Positions 8,189 through 18,264 of a stretch of DNA of 64,000 bases are shown in pieces (position 1 is the first letter of the stretch; every line of letters begins with the position of its first letter). The position numbers were made by a program, and so were the translations under genes. The notes under the pieces were generated by a model. The model was given only the letters and a program-made list of their open reading frames with translations, ran no database searches and was not told the origin of the DNA. Location: assembly GCF_900119315.1 (NCBI RefSeq), contig NZ_LT827010.1, forward strand, positions 5,613,001-5,677,000, read 5' to 3'. The DNA comes from Actinoplanes sp. SE50/110 (GTDB taxonomy: Bacteria > Actinomycetota > Actinomycetes > Mycobacteriales > Micromonosporaceae).

Positions 8189-8938
8189 TTACAGCGCGGT
8201 CCACAGAGCCGGCACGTTCGGCGGCTCCCAGCCGTTGATCGCGGTGTGTGCCTGCCGGCACTGATACGACCTACCGGCATAAACGACAACATCGCCGGCT
8301 TTGTACGTCGTGCCTGCCGCCCAGGTCGTGGTGCCCGACGTGGGCGGCGGGGTGGTCGGCGACGGCGAGACCGTCGGCGTGGGTGTGGGCGTCGGGGTCG
8401 GGGTCGGCGTGGGCGTCGTCGACCCGCCGGTGATGTTCAGGTCCACGCAGGAGTAGAACGCGTTGACCGTGTCCGCGATGTTCCACCGGGCCAGCACGGT
8501 CTGCCGCCCGGTGAAGCCTTTCATGCTCACCGTGTGCGACTTGGTCGCCCCCGGTTGCGCTCCGCCGTCGTTGAACGACGCCAGCAGCGTGTTGCCAATG
8601 AAGTATTCCCAGGTCGCGGTCGAGTGCCGCGCGGTGAGCACCCAGTTGAAGGTGACCGTCTGCCCGACCGTGGCGGCCGGCCAGCTCTTGCTGTTGTCGT
8701 TCAACACGGTGAAACGGCTGCCGCCTCCGTTGCACTGCGTCGAACCCTTCGGTGCTTCCACGCTCTGCGGTTCATAGACGATGTCGCCGCAGCCGGTCAC
8801 CGCGCCGCTGGCGCAGTTGGCCTGACGGCTCGGTGGTGAGGAGATGTAGCCGTGCGCGAACGCCGGGGTGACGGCCACGAACAGCGATCCGGCGACCGCC
8901 GCGACGGTCAGGGCGGGCAGGGTGAATCGACGTCTCAT
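8189..8938 (-). CDS. AA10 lytic polysaccharide monooxygenase with CBM5/12 (chitin-active type)
   Basis: Secreted copper enzyme that oxidatively cleaves crystalline chitin or cellulose. The signal peptide ends TPAFA and leaves His29 as the mature N-terminus (HGYISSPPSR); with His105 (TARHSTATWEYF) it forms the copper histidine brace. The AA10 core runs to ~172 and includes the AFYSCVDLN block. A Pro-Thr linker (~173-200) leads to a C-terminal CBM5/12 chitin-binding module (WAAGTTYKAGDVVVYAGRSY then WEPP...ALW). The CBM and short core favour chitin. AGGAGC precedes the ATG. Upstream is an A/T-rich block with repeats; downstream by two nt is the DUF305 lipoprotein. Confidence 0.95.
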   Translation of the reverse strand: MRRRFTLPALTVAAVAGSLFVAVTPAFAHGYISSPPSRQANCASGAVTGCGDIVYEPQSVEAPKGSTQCNGGGSRFTVLNDNSKSWPAATVGQTVTFNWVLTARHSTATWEYFIGNTLLASFNDGGAQPGATKSHTVSMKGFTGRQTVLARWNIADTVNAFYSCVDLNITGGSTTPTPTPTPTPTPTPTVSPSPTTPPPTSGTTTWAAGTTYKAGDVVVYAGRSYQCRQAHTAINGWEPPNVPALWTAL

Positions 8939-8974
8939 AAGTTGCTCCTTGTGAGGCCACAGGGGACGACGTGT

Positions 8975-9030
8975 TCATCAAAGTAAATTAAGTCTTGTTA
9001 ACAGTAAAGATTGTTAAGGTAATTTAAGGT
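8975..9030 (-). promoter_or_regulatory. A/T-rich control region upstream of the LPMO gene
   Basis: A block far richer in A/T than its surroundings, 37-90 nt before the LPMO start. It contains two direct copies of TTGTTAA (8995-9001 and 9011-9017) 16 bp apart and each followed by a GTAA-like tail. Spacing near 1.5 helical turns and position suggest promoter plus regulator binding. It does not match the DasR consensus. Confidence 0.5.
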
Positions 9031-9068
9031 CGCCGATGCCTGATGCCGCCGGTGTGATTAAGTCCGGC

Positions 9069-9098
9069 TTGACAGATAAGTCGGGCATTTCGCAAGAT
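9069..9098 (+). promoter_or_regulatory. Candidate promoter of the dehydratase-glycosyltransferase operon
   Basis: Perfect -35 TTGACA (9069-9074) and a weaker -10 CAAGAT (9093-9098), 18 bp apart. Transcription would begin near 9105, about 120 nt before the first start codon and right at the first leader hairpin. Confidence 0.5.
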
Positions 9099-9104
9099 CT
9101 TGGG

Positions 9105-9213
9105 GCGGCACCGAGGGTGCCGCGGGCGAGGCTGTGAACCGTCAGGCGATTTGGTCGCCGAGGCCTGACGGGGAGCCAGTGGCGAAACCGACGTCCCTGG
9201 GGACACCCTGAGG
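9105..9213 (+). ncRNA. Structured 5' leader (candidate cis-regulatory RNA)
   Basis: Three consecutive hairpins occupy the leader. Hairpin 1 has arms 9105-9112 and 9116-9123 (GCGGCACC/GGTGCCGC, loop GAG). Hairpin 2 has arms 9139-9147 and 9163-9171 (CCGTCAGGC/GCCTGACGG) inside an outer GGCT/AGCC helix (9130-9133 with 9174-9177). Hairpin 3 is GTCC-CTGG-GGAC (9193-9204). The ribosome site GAGGG follows at ~9210. I could not match it to a riboswitch class I know (cobalamin, SAM, ydaO/c-di-AMP, GEMM and ykkC consensus cores were not seen). An attenuator, protein-binding leader or undescribed riboswitch are all possible. Confidence 0.4.
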
Positions 9214-9225
9214 GATGACAAACCC

Positions 9226-10338
9226 ATGCAGAACACCCCGAACCCGGCCACGCTGGCACGGCTGCTCGGCAAGCACACCGAACCCCTGTTCAGCCCGGCC
9301 ACCCAGGTGTCGGTCGAGGGCCGCTCGGTGCTGGTCACCGGCGCGGGTGGCTCGATCGGCAGCGAGATCGTGCGCCAGGTGCACCGGCTCAACGCCTCCC
9401 AGGTGTTCCTCCTCGACCACGACGAGGGCGCCCTGCACGCCCTGCAGCTGGAGCTGCTCGGCCACGGCCTGCTCGACAACGACAGCGTCGTGCTCGCCGA
9501 CATCCGCGACGAGCAGGTGCTCGACCGGCTGTTCGCACGGATCCGGCCGGACCTGGTCTTCCACGCCGCCGCGCACAAGCACCTGCCGCTGCTGGAGCGC
9601 TACCCGGCGGAGGGCATCAAGACCAACATCCTCGGTACGGCGAACGTGGTGCGCGCCGCGGCCCGGGCCGGCGTGCGGGTGTTCGTGAACATCTCCACCG
9701 ACAAGGCCGCCGCCCCGACCAGCGTGCTGGGCGCCACCAAGCGGATCGCCGAACGGGTCACCTCGGCGTGGGCCGGCGACGCGATGCGGGTCGCCTCGGT
9801 CCGGTTCGGCAACGTGCTGGGCAGCCGCGGCTCGTTCCTGCCGACCCTGCACTGGCAGCTGAGCAACAACCTGCCGGTGACCATCACCGACCCGGCCGTC
9901 ACCCGCTACTTCATGACCATCCCGGAGGCCGCCGCGCTGGTCGTCGAGGCCGGGCAGATGGCCTCGGCCGGCGAGACGTACGTGCTGGACATGGGCGAGC
10001 CGATGCTGATCGAGGACGTGGTCCGCCGGATGGCCGCCGCGCTGCGCACCGAGCCGGAGATCGTCTACACCGGGCTGCGGCCGGGCGAGAAGCTGCACGA
10101 GGAGCTGCACGACGGGATCGAGATGCTGGGCACCACCGGGCATCCGCGGATCTCGACGGTCACCTCGTACGGGGCGGCCGACCGCGGTCTGCTGTACGAC
10201 GTCGCCATGCTCGCCGAGCGCCTCGCCGAGCACGACGAGGACCGGCTCCGCGCCGAGCTGCGCTCCCTGCTGCGCGACGCGGCCGGCGTCGACTTCCCGG
10301 TCGGTGCGGGCCAGCCGCTGAGCACGGGCGCTCGATGA
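9226..10338 (+). CDS. Polysaccharide biosynthesis nucleotide-sugar dehydratase (CapD/FlaA1-like)
   Basis: Soluble extended SDR enzyme of 370 residues, most like the short FlaA1/PseB form of UDP-N-acetylglucosamine 4,6-dehydratases, without the four-helix membrane part of long CapD/PglF proteins. The NAD(P)-binding motif TGAGGSIG is at ~38-45; HAAAHKHLPLLE and the catalytic stretch STDKAAAPTSVLGATKR (~157-173) are family hallmarks, as is PGEKLHEEL near residue 290. It would make a 4-keto-6-deoxy sugar nucleotide for a surface glycan. GAGGG lies 12 nt before the ATG. A structured leader precedes it, and its stop overlaps the glycosyltransferase start (ATGA), so the two are one operon. Confidence 0.88.
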   Translation: MQNTPNPATLARLLGKHTEPLFSPATQVSVEGRSVLVTGAGGSIGSEIVRQVHRLNASQVFLLDHDEGALHALQLELLGHGLLDNDSVVLADIRDEQVLDRLFARIRPDLVFHAAAHKHLPLLERYPAEGIKTNILGTANVVRAAARAGVRVFVNISTDKAAAPTSVLGATKRIAERVTSAWAGDAMRVASVRFGNVLGSRGSFLPTLHWQLSNNLPVTITDPAVTRYFMTIPEAAALVVEAGQMASAGETYVLDMGEPMLIEDVVRRMAAALRTEPEIVYTGLRPGEKLHEELHDGIEMLGTTGHPRISTVTSYGAADRGLLYDVAMLAERLAEHDEDRLRAELRSLLRDAAGVDFPVGAGQPLSTGAR

Positions 10339-11495
10339 CCATCCACCCGGCCGCCTGGGCCGTCCTCGCCTTCTCCTTCCTGGTCATCCCGGTGCTCTGG
10401 GTGCTGATCGACCGGGCCACCCTGATCCGGGCGGGCCTGGCCCGCCCGGTGCCGGCCGGCGCCGAGCCGGTCCAGGACTTCACCGTCCTGGTCCCGATCT
10501 ACGGCTCGGTGCGGTATCTGGAGAACGTCGACTATCTGGCCCAGTACGGCGGCCGGGTGGTGCTGTGCACGACCGACGGCGAGTCCGCCGAGTTCTACGC
10601 CGGGCTGGGCGGGATCGCCGAGCGGCACGGCTTCCGGATCTTCCGCGCCGCCGGGGTGGCCGGCGGCGCCGGGGCCGGCGGCAAGCGGGCCACCTCCGGC
10701 ACCATCCGCGACCGCCTGGTCCGGGACGCGCTCGAGGTGGCGGTGCACACCCCGTACGTCGTCTGCATCGACGCCGACACCACCACCGAGCGCCCGTTCG
10801 GCGAGCTGGTCGGCCAGCTCGTCGCCAACGGGTACGACTTCGCGTCGGTGCCCCTGGTGCCGACCAACGACCGCAGTGCCCTGGGCCGCCTGCAGGCCTA
10901 CGAGTACCGCACCGCGATGAAGTTGCGGATCATCGCACCCTGGCAGGTCTCCGGCGCCTGTCACGTGGCCCGCACCGAGGCGCACCGCGAGGTGATGCGC
11001 CGCCACTCGCTGTTCTTCCAGGGCAACGACGTCGAGGCGGGCCTGCTCGCCGGCGCCCTCGGCCTGCGCGTCGGCCACCTGCCGTTCCACGTCGCCACCA
11101 GCGTCCCGGAAACCTTCAAAGCCTGGTACCGCCAGCGCCTGGCCTGGTCCGGCGGCGAGTTCCGGCTCTTCGCCGTCAACGCGCACCTGCTGTTCCGCCA
11201 CCCCTTCTTCTGGCTGTACGGCAGCGTGATCACCCTGGCCGGCTTCCCGCTGCGCTGGCTCACCCTGGCCACCGGCGGCTGGACCCTGCTGGCCATCTTC
11301 GGCCTGCACAGCGCCCTGATCGTCTACATGCACTGGCCGGTGCGCACCCGCTGGCTCGCCCTGATGCCGCTGTACACCCTGTTCAACAGCGTGGTCATGA
11401 CCCCGCTCGGCGCCTTCTGGTACTTCCGGATGGCGATCGCCGACCGCAACGCCGGCCTGATCCGCACCAACCGGCCGTTCCCGGCAAAGGCCTGA
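10335..11495 (+). CDS. Membrane-bound family 2 glycosyltransferase
   Basis: Protein of 386 residues: one N-terminal helix (~6-26), a cytoplasmic GT-A domain and three or four C-terminal helices. The sugar-nucleotide and metal motif is DAD (146-148). The acceptor region has FFQGNDVEAGLLAG and the QRLAW motif (~267-271), the Q/R-x-x-R/W signature of processive synthases such as hyaluronan, chitin and cellulose synthases. It is shorter than cellulose synthase and lacks PilZ, so a hyaluronan-synthase-like or short-chain enzyme is more likely. The ATG overlaps the stop of the dehydratase gene. Substrate and product are unknown; a dehydratase-made sugar is suggested by context. Confidence 0.85.
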   Translation: MTIHPAAWAVLAFSFLVIPVLWVLIDRATLIRAGLARPVPAGAEPVQDFTVLVPIYGSVRYLENVDYLAQYGGRVVLCTTDGESAEFYAGLGGIAERHGFRIFRAAGVAGGAGAGGKRATSGTIRDRLVRDALEVAVHTPYVVCIDADTTTERPFGELVGQLVANGYDFASVPLVPTNDRSALGRLQAYEYRTAMKLRIIAPWQVSGACHVARTEAHREVMRRHSLFFQGNDVEAGLLAGALGLRVGHLPFHVATSVPETFKAWYRQRLAWSGGEFRLFAVNAHLLFRHPFFWLYGSVITLAGFPLRWLTLATGGWTLLAIFGLHSALIVYMHWPVRTRWLALMPLYTLFNSVVMTPLGAFWYFRMAIADRNAGLIRTNRPFPAKA

Positions 11496-11698
11496 ACCAG
11501 CCCGGCGCGGCGCAGGGGAAAGGCGGCTCCGCCCCGTCCAGTCCCGCCCCGGCCCCTGCCTCTGCCCGGCCGGCGGCCCGGGCTCCACAGGTGATCGACT
11601 ACGACGCCGATCGTGTCCGCGTCGCCCGGCCGGCAGCGGCGCCGGCCCGACCCGCGCTACCGGGTGCCGGCCGTCCGCCGCCCTGGCACGATGCGCGC

Positions 11699-12526
11699 AT
11701 GACCGACGACGAGCAGACCCGGCATCAGGCGGGCACGACCGACGACGAGCAGACCCGGCATCAGGCGGGCACGACCGACGACGATGTGACGCTGGCCGAG
11801 TTCACCGACCTGATGCGGGCGCAGGAGTCCGGTGCGGGCATCCTGGCCACACTCGCCGATGCGGTGCGCCACCCGCGGCCCGATCTTCCGATCGTCGATC
11901 TGGGCTGCGGCACCGGACTCGGCACGCTGCGACTGGCCGGGAGTTTCCCGCACCACCGGATGGTCGCGGTCGAGAAGTCGGCGGCGATGCGCGCCGTCCT
12001 GTTCTCGCGGATCGCCTACGACGAGTCGTTGCGGCAGCGGATCACGGTGCTGCCCGGCGACCTGTTCACCGCCGACCTGCCGGGGGTGTGGGGTGCGGCC
12101 GTCGCCGTCCACCTGGTGTGTCAGCTGGCCCCGGCTCAGCGCGCCGACCTGTGGCGGCTGCTCGCCGGCCACCTCGCGCCCGGCGCTCCGGCTGTCGTCG
12201 ACCGGCACTACGGCAGCACGGCGACGATGCGGGTCGAGGAACGCCTGGCCTGCCGCACCACGGTCGGCGACTGCACCTACGAGCGCTGGTTCGCGTGCGC
12301 ACCCGCGGACCACGAGTCGATCACCTACACCGACACGTACCGGGTACTGCGCCACGGCAGGATCCTGGACGAGCGGAGCGTGTCCCGGCGGTCGTGGATC
12401 GCCACCGAGGACGACGTGATCGCCGAAGCCGGCCAGGCGGGCCTGACGGTGGCCTGGACCACCGGCGAGTTCCTGGCCCTCACCGTCGAGGAGGGCCGGC
12501 TCACACATCCCGGCGCTGGCGGGTGA
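11699..12526 (+). CDS. SAM-dependent methyltransferase with repeated N-terminus
   Basis: Class I methyltransferase fold of 275 residues: motif I VDLGCGTGLGTLRLAG (~63-78), acidic loop VEKSAAMRAV, and post-motif VAVHLVCQLAP. Substrate unknown. The first ~27 residues are two exact copies of a 12-residue unit (TDDEQTRHQAGT) plus the start of a third, encoded by 36-bp tandem repeats; the conserved domain begins only after them (VTLAEFTDLM). The true start could lie inside the repeats. There is no ribosome site, and the gene stands 200 bp after the glycosyltransferase, so it need not be in that operon. Confidence 0.8.
   Translation: MTDDEQTRHQAGTTDDEQTRHQAGTTDDDVTLAEFTDLMRAQESGAGILATLADAVRHPRPDLPIVDLGCGTGLGTLRLAGSFPHHRMVAVEKSAAMRAVLFSRIAYDESLRQRITVLPGDLFTADLPGVWGAAVAVHLVCQLAPAQRADLWRLLAGHLAPGAPAVVDRHYGSTATMRVEERLACRTTVGDCTYERWFACAPADHESITYTDTYRVLRHGRILDERSVSRRSWIATEDDVIAEAGQAGLTVAWTTGEFLALTVEEGRLTHPGAGG
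11701..11784 (+). repeat. 36-bp in-frame tandem repeat
   Basis: Two identical 36-bp units (11701-11736, 11737-11772) followed by 12 bp of a third, at the 5' end of the methyltransferase gene. Because the unit is a multiple of three, copy number changes would lengthen or shorten the protein without a frameshift. Confidence 0.9.
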
Positions 12527-12536
12527 CGACGGCGGG

Positions 12537-12795
12537 GAGTCGGCGGGACCGCGGTGGTCGTGGCCAGGATGGCGAAGACCGCGACGAGCAGGGCGCCCGT
12601 GATCACGATGATGACCGCCGCGGCGGTGAAGCGGGTGAGGACGGCGGCGGCGTCCTTGGCGGAAAGGAAAAGAATGGAATCTTCCGCCCGCCGGCGCGCA
12701 GCCGCCGCACCGCAGCGCCTCGCCGAGCAGTTCCCGCACGATCGCCTCGTCGTCAACGACCCGGCAACCGCTGCATGTCCCGACCCCGCGACCAC
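12537..12795 (-). other. Possible decayed small membrane-protein ORF
   Basis: No intact gene is convincing between 12527 and 12828. On the minus strand, two frames show G/C-rich third positions one after the other: first a frame reading DDEAIVRELLGEALRCGGC, then, after an A/T-rich spot near 12660-12684, another frame with a clear hydrophobic helix (AAAVIIVITGALLVAVFAIL). This looks like one gene split by a frameshift, or two overlapping remnants. The A/T-rich spot is flanked by a 7-bp inverted repeat (GGCGGAA/TTCCGCC). Confidence 0.25.
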
Positions 12796-12828
12796 CCGCC
12801 GGCGATTCCGGCCGTGGCGGGGAGAACT

Positions 12829-14280
12829 CTAGGAACCGGTCCGCCGCTCCAGGAAGTCGTAGACGTCCCGGTTGTCCACCCCCGGGAAGGTGCCCGGCGG
12901 CAGCGCGGCCAGCAGATGCGAGTGCACCCGGGCGCTGGGCCACGCGTTGCCCGCCCAGCGGTCCACCAGTTGCGCCGGCGGCCGGCGGCAACAGTCCGGG
13001 TCGGGGCAGGTGGAGACGGTGCGCCCGGAGACGTCCCCGCCGCGGAACCAACGGGCGTGCTCGTACGGCGTCCCGACGGTCACCGAGAACTCCCCGGACC
13101 GGGTCGACTCGACATGCACCGTGCACCAGTAGGTGCCCGCCGTGGTGTCGGTGAACTGGTAGAACGACGAGTACGGATCGTCGGCCTCGAACACCGTCCG
13201 GGACGCCCACTTGCGACACACCGGCTGCCCCTCGATCGCCCCGGTGACGTCGGACGGGAAGCGCACGTTGTCGTTCTCGTACGCCTTGTAGACGATCCCG
13301 CTCTCGTGCACCCGGGCGAAGTGCACCGGGATCCCGAAGTGGTGGGTGGCCAGGTTGGTGAACCGGTGCGCCGCGGTCTCGTAGCTGACCCCGAACGCGT
13401 CCCGGAAGTCGTCGATCGCCAGGGCCCGGTCGGCCTTGGCGGCGGCCAGGAAGTCGACGGCGAACTTCTCCGGCATCAGCAGCGCCGCCGCGAAGTAGTT
13501 GACCTCGACCCGCTGGCGCAGGAAGTCGCCGTAGTCGGCCGGGTCGTTGTGGCCGAGCACGAAGTGGCCGAGGGTCTGCAGCACCACGCCGCGCGGGTCG
13601 TGGCCCTTCCCGCTGGCCACCTGCGGCAGATAAATTCGGCGATTCTTCAGGTCGGTGACCGACCGCGTCGAGGTCGGCAGGTCGTTCACGTAGTGCAGCG
13701 TGAACCCCACCTGGGCGGCGACGTCCAGGATCCCGCGTTGCGACAGCGGGCCGGTGGCATGCCGTACGGAAAGCAGGATCTTGTTGGCCGCGGCCTCGAT
13801 GTCGGCGAAGTAGTTGTTGCGTTTGCGCATGTCAGCGCGGAGTTGCGCGTTGGCGCGGCGGGCCACCTCGGGGGTGGCGCTCTGCTCGGTGAGCACCCGG
13901 TTCAGCTCGCGGTGCAGCCCGATCAGCGACTCGAGGGCGTCGGGCGGCAGCCGCCGGCCGCCCTTGACCACCGGCAGGCCCAGCGCGGAATAAACCGGAT
14001 TCTGCTGTAGATGGGTCAGCTCGATCTCCAGCGCGGCCCGCCGCGAGGGCGCCTCCGCGCGCAGCAGGTCCTGCATGGGGACGCCGAGCGCCGCCGCGAT
14101 CGCCTGCAGCACGGAGAGTTTCGGCTCCCGCTTGCCGTTCTCGATCAGCGACAGCTGGGAGGGTGCCCGGCCTACCGCCTCACTGAGCTGGTCCAGCGTC
14201 ATGCCGCGGGTGCGCCGCAAATGCCGCAGACGCTGCCCGAGAGTGACGAGATCGACGGAGTCAGAAGGTGAAGCGGTCAC
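12829..14280 (-). CDS. ramB: RamB-type regulator of acetate/glyoxylate metabolism
   Basis: Regulator of 483 residues with the ScfR/RamB architecture. It has an XRE helix-turn-helix (~14-65, LGQRLRHLRRTRGMTLDQLS, QLSLIENGKREP), a central ImmA/IrrE-like peptidase-fold domain (~180-330; the usual HExxH is changed to GHFVLGHN) and a C-terminal short-chain fatty-acyl regulator domain with a Cys cluster (CPDPDCCRRPP). In Corynebacterium and Mycobacterium, RamB controls aceA/aceB; here it diverges directly from aceA, supporting the same role. The GTG start follows TAAGCT by seven nt on its own strand, so a leaderless transcript is likely. The altered metal site suggests a ligand-sensing rather than proteolytic domain. 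Confidence 0.9.
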   Translation of the reverse strand: MTASPSDSVDLVTLGQRLRHLRRTRGMTLDQLSEAVGRAPSQLSLIENGKREPKLSVLQAIAAALGVPMQDLLRAEAPSRRAALEIELTHLQQNPVYSALGLPVVKGGRRLPPDALESLIGLHRELNRVLTEQSATPEVARRANAQLRADMRKRNNYFADIEAAANKILLSVRHATGPLSQRGILDVAAQVGFTLHYVNDLPTSTRSVTDLKNRRIYLPQVASGKGHDPRGVVLQTLGHFVLGHNDPADYGDFLRQRVEVNYFAAALLMPEKFAVDFLAAAKADRALAIDDFRDAFGVSYETAAHRFTNLATHHFGIPVHFARVHESGIVYKAYENDNVRFPSDVTGAIEGQPVCRKWASRTVFEADDPYSSFYQFTDTTAGTYWCTVHVESTRSGEFSVTVGTPYEHARWFRGGDVSGRTVSTCPDPDCCRRPPAQLVDRWAGNAWPSARVHSHLLAALPPGTFPGVDNRDVYDFLERRTGS

Positions 14281-14361
14281 GGGTTTTAGCTTAACAGAAT
14301 TTTTTCACTTCTTCTCGCAGGAAAGGCCTTCTGAGGGGCTGGTGTGATCCCTGAGGGTGAA

Positions 14362-14381
14362 GTTGTTCCAAACGGAACAAC
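14362..14381. promoter_or_regulatory. Palindromic operator candidate upstream of aceA
   Basis: GTTGTTCC-AAAC-GGAACAAC: perfect 8-bp arms around a 4-nt centre, 29 nt before the aceA start and 81 bp from the ramB start. It differs from the published corynebacterial RamB motif, so it may bind RamB, another regulator, or both. Confidence 0.55.
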
Positions 14382-14410
14382 GCGACAGGGCACGAAAGAG
14401 GGACTTTCTG

Positions 14411-15697
<1,287 letters not shown>

Positions 15698-15730
15698 TCT
15701 GAGCATGTGAGAGGGCAGGGAGATCTGATC

Positions 15731-17353
<1,623 letters not shown>

Positions 17354-17360
17354 GTGATGA

Positions 17361-17399
17361 GGCGAAGCGGGGCAGCCCTCCGACCTGCCCCGCTTCGCC
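17361..17399 (+). terminator. First terminator hairpin after aceB
   Basis: Perfect 15-bp stem (17361-17375 with 17385-17399) and a 9-nt loop, starting 7 nt after the aceB stop. Confidence 0.75.
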
Positions 17400-17412
17400 G
17401 CGATCTGCGGAA

Positions 17413-17442
17413 GGGCCGGCGTCCCACCGGGGACGCCGGCCC
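17413..17442 (+). terminator. Second terminator hairpin after aceB
   Basis: Perfect 13-bp G/C stem (17413-17425 with 17430-17442), 4-nt loop, followed by TTTCCC. It stands in tandem with the previous hairpin. Confidence 0.8.
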
Positions 17443-17708
17443 TTTCCCGCTTCGGAGAACAAGACCTTTCGGGGACGCGCCGCCGCCGGGGTGCAGACCG
17501 TATGCTCCCGCGCGGGCCGAGGCCGGCGATCTGGCCGCTGCGCGTCCAGAGCGATCGCCGCCCTCTAATGAGTGCTAGGAGCTGCCGGATCCGGCAAGCT
17601 TCTGGCGGGTAGGTAGCCGCCGGCGGATGAGCACTGACGTCCTCTGAACGTGGGAGTTCTTAGTGAAGACCGTGCCGCCGCCGGTCGGCTGGGAGAACAG
17701 AATCGCTG

Positions 17709-18204
17709 ATGGGATGTCGTGCCTTTGAGCACTGGTTCATTAGGTCGCTGATGGTTCTCCTGCCGGCTGCAGGCCCGCGTCGTTGCTGGTCGTGGACGGG
17801 AGAGCGTGTTGCTGTTCGTGGGTGATGACTGGGCCGAGGACCATCACGACGTCGAGTTGATGGATGGTTCGGGGCGGCGGCTGGCCAAGGCGCGGTTGCC
17901 GGAGGGTGTGGCGGGTATCGCCCGGCTGCACGCGTCATGGCCCGCTACGTGCACAACGACCGGCTCGCCGACGCCCTGCAGGGCCAAGCCTTCACCGCGC
18001 TACGCGCCTCACCCGGCGCCCGCGCCTACTACGACAGGCAACGCACCCGCGGCATCGGCCACCGACCCGCCCTGCGACAACTCGCCAACCGCCTCGTCGG
18101 CATCCTCCACGGCTGCCTCAAAACCAGCACCCCCTACAACGAAACCACCGCCTGGGCACACCACCTCGACCAAGCCGCTTGACACCCCTGGCACATGGGA
18201 TGTC
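17709..18204 (+). mobile_element. Internally deleted IS110-family element
   Basis: Contains both ends of an IS110-type transposase frame and is bounded by the 10-bp direct repeat ATGGGATGTC (17709-17718 and 18195-18204). About 95 bp of non-coding left end precedes the transposase start, the place where IS110 elements encode their bridge RNA. An intact IS110 element is about 1.2-1.5 kb, so roughly two thirds is missing. It cannot transpose by itself. The repeat could be duplicated target core or part of the element ends; which is not decidable here. 17443-17708, between the aceB terminator and this element, holds nothing I can identify. Confidence 0.7.
17806..18182 (+). pseudogene. IS110-type transposase remnant
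   Basis: The first ~43 codons read VLLFVGDDWAEDHHDVELMD and onward, the start of the DEDD RuvC-like domain. At ~17936 the frame shifts and the sequence jumps to the C-terminal IS116/IS110/IS902 region (ARAYYDRQRTRGIGHRPALR then LANRLVGILHGCL) ending at TGA 18182. The middle, including the remaining DEDD residues and the catalytic Ser region, has been deleted. Confidence 0.75.
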
Positions 18205-18264
18205 TTCACTGTCCGTGCGTGGTCACCGTTTCACCCGCAAACCCCGGAACACGCCGCGCCGGGC

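Noticed and set aside
8383..8423. GTGGGCGTCGGGGTC-like repeats as a minisatellite
   Set aside because: They encode the Pro-Thr linker of the LPMO and are explained by protein low complexity.
9105..9213. Leader as a known cobalamin, SAM, GEMM, ykkC or ydaO riboswitch
   Set aside because: None of the conserved core sequences of those classes could be found by eye, so only a generic structured leader is claimed.
17806..18182. Functional transposase
   Set aside because: The central part is deleted and the two halves are in different frames.
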